Shown: positions 37,901 to 46,494, counted from the first letter of the stretch. The stretch is DNA of 64,000 nt from Methylotuvimicrobium alcaliphilum 20Z (GCF_000968535.2 NC_016112.1:4216001-4280000), one strand, 5' to 3'. Program-made: numbers and translations. Notes: generated by a model not told the origin, from the letters alone.

Positions 37901-38573
37901 AATAGCGCTTGCCGAAAATGCTGCAGCGGGACTTGAACTCCTGGCGCGCCTACAGCCCTCGCTGATCATTCTGGATATCCTTTTGCCGGACATGGACGGC
38001 TGGGAACTGTTGGCCCTTATCAAACAATCCGATAGCCCCGCAACGAACATTCCGGTGGTCATCGTATCGATAGTCGCAGACGCGCAAAAAGGCTTCGCTC
38101 TGGGCGCCAGCGCGGTATTGCAAAAGCCGGTAGGCCGAAACGAATTGGTTAACGTGCTGACAAAATTAAGACCGGTAACGCCGATGGAAGGCGTCAAAGT
38201 TTTGGTCGTCGACGACGATCCGAAATCCGTGGACCTGTTATCAGCTTATCTGCTCGAACCCGGGTATATTGTATTGAAGGCCTATGGCGGCAAGGACGGC
38301 ATCGCTCTGGCTCAACGCGAACGACCCGATCTGCTGGTGTTGGATTTGATGATGCCAGATATCAACGGATTCGATGTCGTGGAAGCACTGAAGCAGAGCC
38401 CCGACACCGCCGATATTCCGATTGTAGTGGTAACAGCGAAGACTTTGACGACTGAAGACCGCGCCGTCTTGAACGGAAACGTTGAGACCATCATGGAAAA
38501 ATCCAGTTTCAATCACAAGAGTTTCGCCAACGAAGTCCGAAGATCTTTGCGACTGAACAAGAGAACAATATGA
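34929..38573 (+). CDS. Hybrid sensor histidine kinase with two receiver domains
   Basis: 1214 residues. Order: helix near residues 24-44, periplasmic double-Cache-like sensor (about 45-285), helix (295-313), HAMP (315-368), GAF (about 395-545), PAS (565-680), HisKA with H703 in FLANMSHELRTPLNAIIGF, HATPase (N box LLSNAVKFTHED, G boxes GIGIS and GTGLGL), then receiver 1 (D1016 in LIILDILLPDMDG) and receiver 2 (D1139 in LLVLDLMMPDING). There is no Hpt domain, so transfer to the separate response regulators needs an Hpt protein elsewhere or direct phosphorylation. It overlaps the next gene by four bases (ATGA). Confidence 0.93.
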   Translation: MKNTLQQLLPAALRKSLSIGLRGRLLLLVFVSSIPAFGLIIYSAIEDHKAAEREAREQTRALAARIADKQNRLFEETRQLLMLLPNIPYVTVPELLPLCQESLPRIHRQNPLFADIGMTDSEGNLLCNALNFENPANFSERLWFRRAIASRQFAIGDIIFGLPLKSPELIMGHPVFTEDGKLLKVLYASIDLSWLQAALTPLLQSDETVVSLIDTDNTVLLRVPDTDYEWTGRSAPAWEIPNDNCRAFEELKGVDGISRIYASEPVLWINDKCIHVRVGVPKKVFFELVESRMYRNIAVLSAASFAALLIAWFGSRWLVLHRMNILTDAAQRLGEGDWSARANLDKSDDEIGRLARIFDQTAARLQSREARLMQSDRALSHANRALNVLSAGNRAMLHTEDEQSLLNEITRMIVEKGGYRMAWVGFAKHDTDKSIEPVAHAGSDRDYVDRLNLSWGNDSTRHGACGRAIAEGRPIVVPDIAMAPEYRSWREAALQCGFASCIALPLIDSHQTLGMLSIYATETDAFDSVEIELLKEAAADLTYGICRLRDQARSRQADEIEDLYNKAPCGYHSLDEQGRFIRINDTELAWLGYAREEVIGNMRFFDLLTPSSQKVFEENFSIFKKRGWVRELEFEMLRKDGTILPVLLNASAIRDENGSYLSSRSTVYDITDRKRAEEAMLQTKEAAETLSRIKSEFLANMSHELRTPLNAIIGFSEVLKDELIGEMTPEQREYVTDIFHSGQHLLSLINDILDLSKIEAGKMALDLDTLDIDDLLRNSLAIVKEKAAAHRVRLQLETAEPIGPAMLDGRKTKQIIYNLLSNAVKFTHEDGRVTLRYRKVSRLDVEAWTSDAETCLRMPLPVNHFEQFMEFEIEDSGIGISVEDAPRLFHAFSQLDSSLSRKSEGTGLGLVLVLKLAQLHGGTMAVASTPGQGSRFFVWLPWRDIGADHIERLPSNRQNELDSGHSLALVIEDNPVAAELIRLQLEPEGFEIALAENAAAGLELLARLQPSLIILDILLPDMDGWELLALIKQSDSPATNIPVVIVSIVADAQKGFALGASAVLQKPVGRNELVNVLTKLRPVTPMEGVKVLVVDDDPKSVDLLSAYLLEPGYIVLKAYGGKDGIALAQRERPDLLVLDLMMPDINGFDVVEALKQSPDTADIPIVVVTAKTLTTEDRAVLNGNVETIMEKSSFNHKSFANEVRRSLRLNKRTI

Positions 38574-38971
38574 CTGCGCAAATACTGGTAGTGGAAGATA
38601 CGTTTATCAATATGAAACTCGTCTGCATGCTGCTTGAAAAGGCCGGCTACCGGGTGTTGCGGGCCGACAACGCCGAAGACGGCATCGCGCTGGCGCAAAG
38701 ATATTTGCCCGACCTAATTCTGATGGACATTCAATTGCCCGACATGGATGGTCTTGAAGCGACTCGTCTTTTGAAAAAAGCGGATGCTACAAAGCATATT
38801 AAAGTCGTCGCATTGACCGCTTTCGCAATGAAAGGCGATGAGGAAAAAATGATCGCGGCCGGTTGCGACGGCTATATCGCCAAACCGATTCAGTACAAAA
38901 ATTTTCTTGGAGAAGTTGAAAAAACGCTTTCGATGAACCTCCCAAAGGAAGAACGCCATGACAATACCTAA
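38570..38971 (+). CDS. Single-domain response regulator (CheY/DivK-like)
   Basis: 133 residues. One receiver domain: acidic pocket VVEDTFINMKL, phosphoacceptor in LILMDIQLPDMDGLEATR, conserved T/A in VVALTAFAM and K in YIAKPI. The QLPDMDGLEATR form is typical of DivK-like shuttle regulators. It lacks an output domain, so it relays phosphate or regulates a partner protein. Both ends overlap neighbours (4 bases with the kinase, 14 with the next regulator), indicating coupled translation. Confidence 0.92.
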   Translation: MTAQILVVEDTFINMKLVCMLLEKAGYRVLRADNAEDGIALAQRYLPDLILMDIQLPDMDGLEATRLLKKADATKHIKVVALTAFAMKGDEEKMIAAGCDGYIAKPIQYKNFLGEVEKTLSMNLPKEERHDNT

Positions 38972-39347
38972 AAAAATCTTGATTACCGACGACGACCCGA
39001 TTAACCGTAAACTGGTGGAAAGCCTTTTAAAACCGAATGGTTACGATATTCGTAGCGTGGAGTCCGGACAAGCCGCGCTGGATGCGGTCGATTTCGACCC
39101 GCCCGACTTGATTTTGCTCGATCTGATGATGCCGGGCATGGATGGCTTCGAAGTGGTCAGGCGGCTCAAAGCCGATGCCGCTACCGGCCGAATCCCTATC
39201 GTGATGTTGACGGCGCTCGATGACGACGGTTCGCGCGCCCGCCTGACTTCGGCCGGGATCTCCGTGATCCTGACCAAGCCTTTAGACCGCTGGGCCTTAC
39301 AAGGCTGTATCAATCAATTGCTGGGAGGCTGTCATGGCATCGAGTGA
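38958..39347 (+). CDS. Single-domain response regulator
   Basis: 129 residues. Receiver domain with ITDDDPINRKLVESLL, LILLDLMMPGMDGFEVVRRL, IVMLTALDDDGSR and ILTKPLDRWAL, all pocket residues intact. It ends without an output domain. A GGAAGAACGCC precedes the ATG. It overlaps the upstream regulator by 14 bases and the downstream EAL gene by 14 bases, so the phosphorelay and the cyclic-di-GMP enzyme are made together. Confidence 0.92.
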   Translation: MTIPKKILITDDDPINRKLVESLLKPNGYDIRSVESGQAALDAVDFDPPDLILLDLMMPGMDGFEVVRRLKADAATGRIPIVMLTALDDDGSRARLTSAGISVILTKPLDRWALQGCINQLLGGCHGIE

Positions 39348-41616
39348 TACGCCTATCGGCGAAACTCACACGAAAACGGAGCTAGAGAGGAGGAACCGGC
39401 TCTATACCATGTTGAGCCATATCAACCGGTGTATTATCCGCACCAAAGACCCTCAGGAACTTTACTTTGCAGCTTGCCGCATCGCCATCGAAAGCGGCGG
39501 TTTCGCGATTGCCTGGATAGGCTTGATCGACTCGGAAACTGGAAGCCTGATACCGGTCGCCTCTGCCGGTAACGTCACGGTAACTCAGCTCAAGAGTTTA
39601 AATGAAGGCAAATTCGACGTCTTATCGAACGACAAGGAGACCGCCGGCGGGTCGCGCTTTTCATCCTGGACCGAAATGTCCGAGCAATTAGGCTTGCTTG
39701 AAGGCGCCTCCTTTCCGATACGGCTTGAAGGCAAGACCGTCGGCTCTTTCAATATCGCGGCGAAAGAGCCGGGCTTTTTCCGCGACGCCGAAATCAATCT
39801 ATTGCTCGAAGTGGTGGATGATATTTCGTTCGCGCTCGACATTATCCGCCGTGAGGAGAAGCGGACCGCCGCCGAGAGTAAGATGCGCTATTTCGTCTAT
39901 TACGACTCCCAAACCGGCCTCCCTAGCCGCGCGCTATTCGAAGAACGCTTGAACGAATCTTGTTATAACGGAAACGCGCATCAAGTCGTCGTGATGGTCG
40001 TTAACCTTCGCAGGCTACAAATCGTCTTGCATTTACTGGAACCCGATACCGGCCTGGCGATTATTCGGACTCTGGTCGACAGACTCGAATCGGTATTGCC
40101 GGCCGTTCCTCGCGCTCGCATCGACGAGGCGAAATTCGCCCTGCTATTGCAAGATCCGGAAGGTTTGCATGTCGCGGAAGAGCTGGCCTGGGAAATTCAT
40201 AAGGTCTTGGCCGAGGCCGTCGAGATCGACGGGCAAGAGTACTATCTCGACCCGTTTATCGGCATCGCAAGATTTCCATTGGACGGCGAACCGGCGGAGG
40301 TTCTCAAGCACGCCATACTGGCCGCCTCTTCCCCCGACACCGACACTATTTGCCGTTTTTTCTTCGCCGATATGGATGAAGGATCGCGGCGGCAACTGAA
40401 TCTCGACACCGCCTTGCGCCGCGCTCTGGAGCGTAATGAATTCATTTTGCATTATCAACCGCAATTGGATTTATCGACAGGCCGAATCATCGGCGCCGAA
40501 GCCTTACTGCGTTGGCAAAGCCGCGATTACGGCTTGGTTTCGCCGCTGAACTTCATCCCGCTGCTCGAAGAAAACGGCATGATAAACACGATCGGCGAAT
40601 GGGTGCTGCAAGAGGCTTGCCGGCTCAATCGAAAATGGCAAGACGAAGGACTCCCGCCGTTGCGCATGGCGGTCAATCTTTCGGCTAGACAATTTCATGG
40701 CGGCGATATTCCGAACATAGTCAAGCGAACTCTCGAGAAAACCGGTCTTGAACCGCAATGGCTGGAATTGGAACTGACCGAGAGCATCGTACTGATGGAT
40801 GCCGATAAAGTCATCCGTACGATGCACGAGATATCGGCGGAAGGCATCGGTTTCGCATTGGACGATTTCGGTACCGGCTATTCATCGCTCAGTTATTTGC
40901 AGCGGCTTCCGGTTGCCCGGATCAAAATAGATAAATCCTTCGTAGCTAATCTCACTTCTAATCCAAGCGATGCGGCGATCGTTCGCGCGGTCGTCGGAAT
41001 GGCGCACAGTTTAGGCTTGAAAGTCATCGCCGAAGGCGTCGAAACCGAAGGACAACTGGGTTTTTTACGCGGCATCAACTGCGAAGAAATCCAGGGCTAC
41101 TTATTCAGCCGCCCATTGCCGGCCGATGATTTTACCTTGTTATTACGAGAGGGCCGAAGTATTCCGCCCAAGCAAATCGAGAAGCCGGAACGGGTCTTAT
41201 TACTAATCGACGACGAGTCGAATATCATTTCGGCATTGACGCGCGTATTACGACGCAAGGGATTTCGCATCGTCGGCACTACGAGTATCAAGGAAGGATT
41301 CGAATTGATGGCGATTCATCAACCGGGCGTTGTCATTTGCGACCAGCGCATGCCGGAAATGACCGGAACCGAATTTCTAAGGCGGATCAAGGACATTTAC
41401 CCCGACACGATACGCATCGTGCTGTCGGGTTATACCGAATTAAATTCCGTGATCGATGCGGTCAATCATGGCGAAGTCTACAAGTTTCTGACCAAGCCGT
41501 GGGAAGACGAAGCGCTTTGCCAAGTAATCGGCGATGCGTTTAATATTTACGAATTGCGCCAGGAAAATCGCTATCTTTCTCGAAAGCTAAATACAAATCG
41601 AGCTAGATCCGAATAG
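39334..41616 (+). CDS. GAF-GGDEF(degenerate)-EAL-REC cyclic-di-GMP phosphodiesterase
   Basis: 760 residues. GAF-like sensor (about 20-180), a GGDEF-derived domain (about 190-340) in which the active-site loop reads ARIDEAKFALLL and is not catalytic, an EAL domain (about 355-605) with intact motifs EALLRW (E389), ELTESIVLMD, LDDFGTGYSSLSYL, IKIDKSF and AEGVET, then an unusual C-terminal receiver domain (LLLIDDESNIISAL, VVICDQRMPEMTG, FLTKPWED) of the RpfG-like kind. The EAL residues predict hydrolysis of cyclic-di-GMP. It is the output gene of the operon. AGTGGG-type signals are weak; the ATG lies within the upstream gene. Confidence 0.92.
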   Translation: MASSDTPIGETHTKTELERRNRLYTMLSHINRCIIRTKDPQELYFAACRIAIESGGFAIAWIGLIDSETGSLIPVASAGNVTVTQLKSLNEGKFDVLSNDKETAGGSRFSSWTEMSEQLGLLEGASFPIRLEGKTVGSFNIAAKEPGFFRDAEINLLLEVVDDISFALDIIRREEKRTAAESKMRYFVYYDSQTGLPSRALFEERLNESCYNGNAHQVVVMVVNLRRLQIVLHLLEPDTGLAIIRTLVDRLESVLPAVPRARIDEAKFALLLQDPEGLHVAEELAWEIHKVLAEAVEIDGQEYYLDPFIGIARFPLDGEPAEVLKHAILAASSPDTDTICRFFFADMDEGSRRQLNLDTALRRALERNEFILHYQPQLDLSTGRIIGAEALLRWQSRDYGLVSPLNFIPLLEENGMINTIGEWVLQEACRLNRKWQDEGLPPLRMAVNLSARQFHGGDIPNIVKRTLEKTGLEPQWLELELTESIVLMDADKVIRTMHEISAEGIGFALDDFGTGYSSLSYLQRLPVARIKIDKSFVANLTSNPSDAAIVRAVVGMAHSLGLKVIAEGVETEGQLGFLRGINCEEIQGYLFSRPLPADDFTLLLREGRSIPPKQIEKPERVLLLIDDESNIISALTRVLRRKGFRIVGTTSIKEGFELMAIHQPGVVICDQRMPEMTGTEFLRRIKDIYPDTIRIVLSGYTELNSVIDAVNHGEVYKFLTKPWEDEALCQVIGDAFNIYELRQENRYLSRKLNTNRARSE

Positions 41617-41654
41617 ACTTAAAGAGACCTTTTCCCCGCGTGCATCAAGCTACT

Positions 41655-42125
41655 CCCTTTTGATTGAAAAACCGTCTAAGAATAATAAGGATTTGGTCGA
41701 AAATAACTTCCTTATTTTTGGAGGGTTCGGTAGCTCGATTGGCAGGTGTCGGCGGCAGGGAAAGCCGCCGAGACATCCTCGCCACGCACACCCCGCACCC
41801 TTTTTATCCTCAAATTGGGAATTGCTGCCGAACCCTCAACAAAGCTCATAGTTCCAGGATGTTATTTATACCTTTCGCACTTCAAATTTCGGCAGTGCCT
41901 GAGGAGGCGCCAGGGTGTGCGGCAAAGGCTTTGCCAGCATGGAGCTGGCATAGAGCTTACAGGGATGTATTCACGGCGTCCTTTGACGGACACCCTGGTG
42001 CCGAATTTTGATCTGCGATGGGTATATCACAGCAATTCCCAGTTTGAGCAGTTTCGCCGATTTTAGGGTGTGGGGTATATCACGAAATTCTAAGGTATGG
42101 GATATGTCTATCGAGGATCTTGGAC
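41655..42125. repeat. Mosaic of dispersed repeats (families A and B)
   Basis: A family A copy (41655-41865, with aaccgtctaagaataataa as near 7550 and a ggcggcaggg...ccgccgagac hairpin) abuts a full family B copy (41867-42026) with ends tatacctttcgcacttcaa and tttgatctgcgatgggtat. After it, 42033-42078 is the reverse complement of the tail of family A copy 2, and 42086-42120 repeats the segment near 7582. The B element seems to have landed inside an A element. Confidence 0.7.
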
Positions 42126-42215
42126 GATTTTGATACTGCTAGGTTTCCACGCTTTGTGTCGTAATCACCGGGACCTAAATGAAAAGACGGTTATAATTAC
42201 TTAAATTAATTAACT

Positions 42216-42432
42216 ATTCAGTCCCCAGGCAATTATCGTTCCCACGCTCTGCGTCACTGCCATTAAGTTAAGCCGTCACAAAATAAGTAATACTGGCATT
42301 CAGGATCGAATGTGCTTCAAAAGCTTGCCATCCATGGCACTGGATTCCGCCAGTCCATGGCGGAATAACGGGTTTCCCTTAACTTAATGGCAGTGACGCT
42401 CTGCGTGGGAACGATAGGGGTGTGAATAATTA
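42216..42432. repeat. Dispersed repeat, family C copy 3, interrupted
   Basis: The two halves attcagtccccaggcaatta ... cccacgctctgcg and cgctctgcgtgggaacgat ... gtgaataattac form a hairpin when joined. It is split by the 143-bp element at 42254-42396. An intact copy in reverse orientation is at 32416-32481. Confidence 0.75.
42254..42396. mobile_element. 143-bp MITE-like element with 19-bp inverted repeats
   Basis: The ends tcactgccattaagttaag and cttaacttaatggcagtga are a perfect 19-base inverted repeat. The nine bases cgctctgcg occur on both sides (42245-42253 and 42397-42405), a target duplication. It has no coding capacity, so it needs a transposase from elsewhere. The long target duplication and the end sequence are suggestive of the IS4 group, but this is a guess. 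Confidence 0.85.
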
Positions 42433-42476
42433 CTAAATTAATCGTCGTTTAATAATAATTTTGGAGCGTTTATATC

Positions 42477-42878
42477 ATGATCGATAAAGCTATTAAGTTG
42501 CCGGTTTTTGTCATTTTGCTTTGTGTGTCGACGTTTGCTCATGCCGAGCCCGAACAGGATAGCTATGCCACTCAATTTTTTGCCAAATCAGGCAATGCTT
42601 TGGCAAATATCACTACCGGTTGGCTAGAAGTCCCTAAAAACATTTATATTACCACTCGAGAAACTAATATTATTTACGGTTTCATTGGCGGCACCGGCAT
42701 GGGGATTTTTCATTTGGCTGGACGCATAGCCACAGGCGTGTTCAACCTTATCACCGCGCCGATTCCTTCCGACCCGATCGTCAACCCTCACTACGTCTGG
42801 AACGATTTCGGCACGAAAACCACATACGCCGTTCAGTTTTACCTAGAAGAACCCAGTACCGAAACAGCTCCTCAATAA
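42477..42878 (+). CDS. Exosortase system-associated protein, TIGR04073 family
   Basis: 133 residues with a signal peptide cleaved near FAHAEP. The mature protein has the family stretches KSGNALANITTGWLEVPKN, FIGGTGMGIFHLAGRIATG and the PIPSDPIVNPHYVWNDF ending. It is found in genomes with the PEP-CTERM/exosortase sorting system, role unknown. A PEP-CTERM protein gene lies 19 kb downstream (61616). GGAGCG precedes the ATG. The lytic transglycosylase gene follows after 36 bases. Confidence 0.82.
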   Translation: MIDKAIKLPVFVILLCVSTFAHAEPEQDSYATQFFAKSGNALANITTGWLEVPKNIYITTRETNIIYGFIGGTGMGIFHLAGRIATGVFNLITAPIPSDPIVNPHYVWNDFGTKTTYAVQFYLEEPSTETAPQ

Positions 42879-42914
42879 CCTAAGTCGTCTGTTGACGAAA
42901 GCAATTCTATCAAA

Positions 42915-43823
42915 ATGTCTTTCATCCCCCGATTATTGCCGTTATTGTTGGCCCTACTCGTAATATTATTTCACGGCACGTTTAGCTTCGCTCAACAAGA
43001 TGAAGAACTCGAAACGATACTCGAATTAGAGATGCCCGCAACACGTCAATTGATGGAACGCGCTTTTAGGTTGACGCGTCATGGGCGTAATCGTAACGAC
43101 TATTGGCAAGCGGCAGTCAATTTTTGCAAAGCAGCGCGCCTAGGCAGCATCGAGGCCCAATATCAATTAGGCATGTTGTACGCATCCGGAACCGGCGTTC
43201 GCTCTCATCGTGATTACGCTGCCGCTTTATTTGCCACGGCCGGACAGCAAGGTCATCAATTAGCTCAAGCCATGCTCGATTCCATGCCGTTGAAAAAACT
43301 ACAACTACCCGGCTGCATGCTTTCCGACAAACAATTGCCGGCTAAATCGGGCTATCGATCGCATTCGTTCTCTTTTTCCAAGGATATCGACATTGATAAG
43401 CTGATAAAAAAACTGCCGCCTCAAAAAACATGGATCATCGATTTGGTCTATACGATGGCGCCTTGGTATCAAATCGATCCACGCTTGGCGCTATCGATTA
43501 TCAGCATTGAATCGAACTTCAATCCCAATGCCGTCTCGCCCAAAAATGCGATGGGCTTGATGCAATTGATTCCGGCCACGGCCGAGCGCTTCAATGTCCA
43601 AGACGCGTTCGATGCCGCACAAAACATCAAAGCGGGTTTACGTTATTTGAGGTGGTTGCTAAAACGTTACGATGGCGATGTGGCGCTCGCCGCGGCCGGC
43701 TATAATGCGGGGGAAGGCGCTGTCGATCGACATAAGGGCATTCCACCCTATCCCGAAACGCAGGCTTATGTAGCGCGCGTACTCAATTTATATAAAAAGA
43801 AACGATGCTGCGATGGGTTTTGA
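42915..43823 (+). CDS. Lytic transglycosylase with Sel1-like repeats
   Basis: 302 residues. A signal peptide ends near SFAQQ. Sel1-like repeats follow (ARLGSIEAQYQLGMLYASGTGV, YAAALFATAGQQGHQLAQAML). The C-terminal SLT domain has the catalytic glutamate in SIESNFNPNAVSPKNAMGLM and the conserved QLIPATAERF, GLRYLRWLL and AAAGYNAGEGAV. It cleaves peptidoglycan in the periplasm. Its position just before lapD and lapG suggests a link with assembly of the secretion machine, but this is inference. Confidence 0.88.
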   Translation: MSFIPRLLPLLLALLVILFHGTFSFAQQDEELETILELEMPATRQLMERAFRLTRHGRNRNDYWQAAVNFCKAARLGSIEAQYQLGMLYASGTGVRSHRDYAAALFATAGQQGHQLAQAMLDSMPLKKLQLPGCMLSDKQLPAKSGYRSHSFSFSKDIDIDKLIKKLPPQKTWIIDLVYTMAPWYQIDPRLALSIISIESNFNPNAVSPKNAMGLMQLIPATAERFNVQDAFDAAQNIKAGLRYLRWLLKRYDGDVALAAAGYNAGEGAVDRHKGIPPYPETQAYVARVLNLYKKKRCCDGF

Positions 43824-43886
43824 GTTTGGTTTCGTTGCATCATGATCAGGCGCCCGGCCTCATCATCAATCAATTAAGGCGTTAAT

Positions 43887-45788
43887 ATGTCATTGTCTAA
43901 ACAATTGCTTTTGCTAATTTCGTTGATTTTTCTGGTTATTTTCAGCATCAATTTTGCGTTGAGTTTAAACAAGATCAAAAGTTATCTGGAAATCGAAGCC
44001 CAGGTTCATGCTCAAGATACCGCAACGTCTTTAGGCTTGTCCCTCAGTCCTTATATGACTAACGAAAGCGATCCCATTTTAGAGACGATGATCAACGCGA
44101 TTTTCGATATGGGTTATTATCGCGAGATAAAGTTGGTCAACGTCGACAATAAAACCTTGATCAAAGTAACCAACGACAGAGTGTTTACCGAGGTTCCTCA
44201 ATGGTTTGTCGAATGGCTGCCTATGCAAACTGCAACCGCATCGAGCGAAATCAGCTCCGGCTGGATGTTAAGCGGGACGATTTTTGTTTCGACCAACCCG
44301 GGATTCGGTTACCTAAAACTCTATCAATTGGCCCAAAGCGCCATGACGTTTACGTTGATTACTTTCGTCGGCGCGGTTTTATTGTTATTTTTGATATTAC
44401 GTTTCGTTTTATCGCCGCTGAAAAATATTAATGCATTGGCCTTATCGATTGCGAAAGGACAGTTTAAAACCATCGAAAATATCCCGTGGACAACCGAGGT
44501 TAAAAATGTCGCCTTATCGATGAACTTAATGTCGAAAAAAATCGAAGGCGTCATTAACAACCTGAATCATAAACTGGACGGTTTAGGGAAAAAATTACAC
44601 AACGACGACTTGACCGGCTTGCTCAAAAAAAGTTGTTTCGAGTCGGACATGAAACAATTGTTCCTGAACAACACAGAAGCCTATGTTTTCATTATTAAAA
44701 TAGACGGCCTAACTAAACTAACGAAAGAATACAGCGACGAGCGAGTCGACGCTTTTTTGAAAACGTTCGCTCAGTCTCTTCGAGACATCAGCGCTTGTTA
44801 TCAAAAACATCAGGTTACGCCCTATCGGCTATTGGGCTCGGAATTCGCTTTGTTGGGGCGTACTTTAGATCGAAATCAAGCCGAGCATTTAGCTGAGTCG
44901 TTGATCGAGTCGCTCACCGAAATCGCCGAAAAGTACGGTCACACCGATATTGCTCACATCGGTATTTCTTCGATAAACCCGCTTGGAACACCGGCGATTA
45001 GCTTGGCTTCGGCAAACGAAGCTTTCGAACAAGCGCAACTGATAGGCGCAAACAGTTACTTCATCAAGGAGGACAGCAGTCATGCGAAAGATGTCGGCGA
45101 GTGGAAAAATTTGGTCTTCGACGTCATCGATAACCGTGACTATGAAATTGCTTACCTCGATCCAATCCAAGACCTGACAAGCGAACGGGTTTTGATCGAA
45201 GAAGCTTCATTTCATGCACTCGATTCCGAAGGAAATCCCATCTCGGTAGGCCCGTTTGTCGCAATAGCTGAAAAATTCAAAAAAATCATTGCGTTGGATC
45301 GCGATATTATTCGGCATGCGCTTGACTATATCGACGCGCAACATCTCCAGCACGCGATTGCCGTCAATGTTTCGACCCGAACGATCAAGAATGCCGAATT
45401 CAGAACTTGGCTGGTCGAACAACTCAAATCTCGTCCCGTCGGCAAACAATTGATTTTCAATATTGCAGCTTATGCCGTCACCAAAGACTTCGACGCTTAT
45501 TGCGAGTTTTTCCGATTTGCTCGCACGCTCGGCGCGGGAATCATGATCAAGCGATTCGAGCCTCAATCGATGCCGTTGGAATATACCAAAGCATTGCGTC
45601 CCGACTTTATCCGTCTGACACGCGAATTAAGCAATGATTTAACCGATCACGAGGCAAAGATAGCGTTTATCGAAACTATCGTGCAGGCGGCCGAGTTACT
45701 GGATATCAAGGTGATTGCCGAAAACGTCCAGTCCGATGAAGACTGCGCAACGCTCCTCGCTCTCGGTGTCGATGGCGCCAGTCGATAA
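43887..45788 (+). CDS. lapD: LapD-like cyclic-di-GMP receptor
   Basis: 633 residues. Helix at about residues 7-27, a periplasmic LapD/MoxY N-terminal domain (about 28-150) with YREIKLVNVDN and PQWFVEWLP, helix (151-173), HAMP, then degenerate GGDEF (LGSEF in place of GGDEF) and degenerate EAL (EEAS in place of EAL), so it should bind but not make or break cyclic-di-GMP. In Pseudomonas, LapD holds LapG when cyclic-di-GMP is high, which keeps the adhesin on the surface. The lapG gene follows after 5 bases, the usual arrangement. Confidence 0.92.
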   Translation: MSLSKQLLLLISLIFLVIFSINFALSLNKIKSYLEIEAQVHAQDTATSLGLSLSPYMTNESDPILETMINAIFDMGYYREIKLVNVDNKTLIKVTNDRVFTEVPQWFVEWLPMQTATASSEISSGWMLSGTIFVSTNPGFGYLKLYQLAQSAMTFTLITFVGAVLLLFLILRFVLSPLKNINALALSIAKGQFKTIENIPWTTEVKNVALSMNLMSKKIEGVINNLNHKLDGLGKKLHNDDLTGLLKKSCFESDMKQLFLNNTEAYVFIIKIDGLTKLTKEYSDERVDAFLKTFAQSLRDISACYQKHQVTPYRLLGSEFALLGRTLDRNQAEHLAESLIESLTEIAEKYGHTDIAHIGISSINPLGTPAISLASANEAFEQAQLIGANSYFIKEDSSHAKDVGEWKNLVFDVIDNRDYEIAYLDPIQDLTSERVLIEEASFHALDSEGNPISVGPFVAIAEKFKKIIALDRDIIRHALDYIDAQHLQHAIAVNVSTRTIKNAEFRTWLVEQLKSRPVGKQLIFNIAAYAVTKDFDAYCEFFRFARTLGAGIMIKRFEPQSMPLEYTKALRPDFIRLTRELSNDLTDHEAKIAFIETIVQAAELLDIKVIAENVQSDEDCATLLALGVDGASR

Positions 45789-45793
45789 TTCTC

Positions 45794-46471
45794 ATGACGA
45801 TAAGCGTTTTACGACAATGGCGCCTGATCAAGTCGATCTGCTTGTTGGTCGGCTTGTGTCTGAGTCTGTTCGCAACGGCTCAAATCGACATCAGTTCGGA
45901 GCTATTGTCACGAGTCGAAAACAAATATGGTGTAGCGGGGCGTCAGCGTGTCGAAGCTTGGAAACAATTGCTGGAAAACCCCGACATTAAAATATTGTCG
46001 GCGCGAGAAAAACTCAAAAAAGTCAATGATTTTTTCAATCAAAAAATTGACTTTGTCGATGATATTCTTTTGTGGGGCGTGGAAGACTATTGGGCGACAC
46101 CGGTCGAGTTTTTGGCTCAAGGCGCTGGAGACTGTGAGGACTACGCCATCGCCAAATACTTTACGCTAAAAATACTGGGAGTCCCCGATGACAAATTACG
46201 CATCACCTATGTCAAAGCCGTTGAGTTGGGACAAGCACATATGGTTCTGACATATTTCGAGACGCCACGCTCAGTGCCGCTAGTTTTAGATAATCTCATC
46301 CCTCAAATCAAGCCGGCAACCGAACGCGGCGATCTGATACCGGTTTATAGTTTCAACGGTTCGGGGTTGTGGTTGGCCAAAGCGCGAGGCAGCGGCCAAC
46401 GTGTCGGCGGATCCGATCGTTTGAGTCTTTGGACCGATCTCACGAACAGGCTGCTACAGGGCAGCCTGTAA
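45794..46471 (+). CDS. lapG: LapG-like periplasmic adhesin protease
   Basis: 225 residues with an N-terminal signal (residues 1-30). A bacterial transglutaminase-like cysteine peptidase: C114 in GAGDCEDYAIAKY, H149 in GQAHMVL and D166 in LVLDNLIPQI. The spacing from His to Asp (17) equals that of P. fluorescens LapG. D113 and E115 match the calcium-binding residues around the cysteine. It is predicted to cut the LapA-like protein of this locus at its PAAG site. The gene is convergent with the TolC-like gene, 23 bases apart. Confidence 0.93.
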   Translation: MTISVLRQWRLIKSICLLVGLCLSLFATAQIDISSELLSRVENKYGVAGRQRVEAWKQLLENPDIKILSAREKLKKVNDFFNQKIDFVDDILLWGVEDYWATPVEFLAQGAGDCEDYAIAKYFTLKILGVPDDKLRITYVKAVELGQAHMVLTYFETPRSVPLVLDNLIPQIKPATERGDLIPVYSFNGSGLWLAKARGSGQRVGGSDRLSLWTDLTNRLLQGSL

Positions 46472-46490
46472 GGCGTCTTTTCAGTACGCT
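46446..46490 (+). terminator. Possible terminator at the end of lapG
   Basis: A nine-base stem acaggctgc/gcagcctgt with loop tacagg (46446-46469) overlaps the lapG stop and is followed after some bases by ctttt. The T-run is short and displaced, so this is tentative. Confidence 0.35.
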
Positions 46491-46494
46491 CCTC

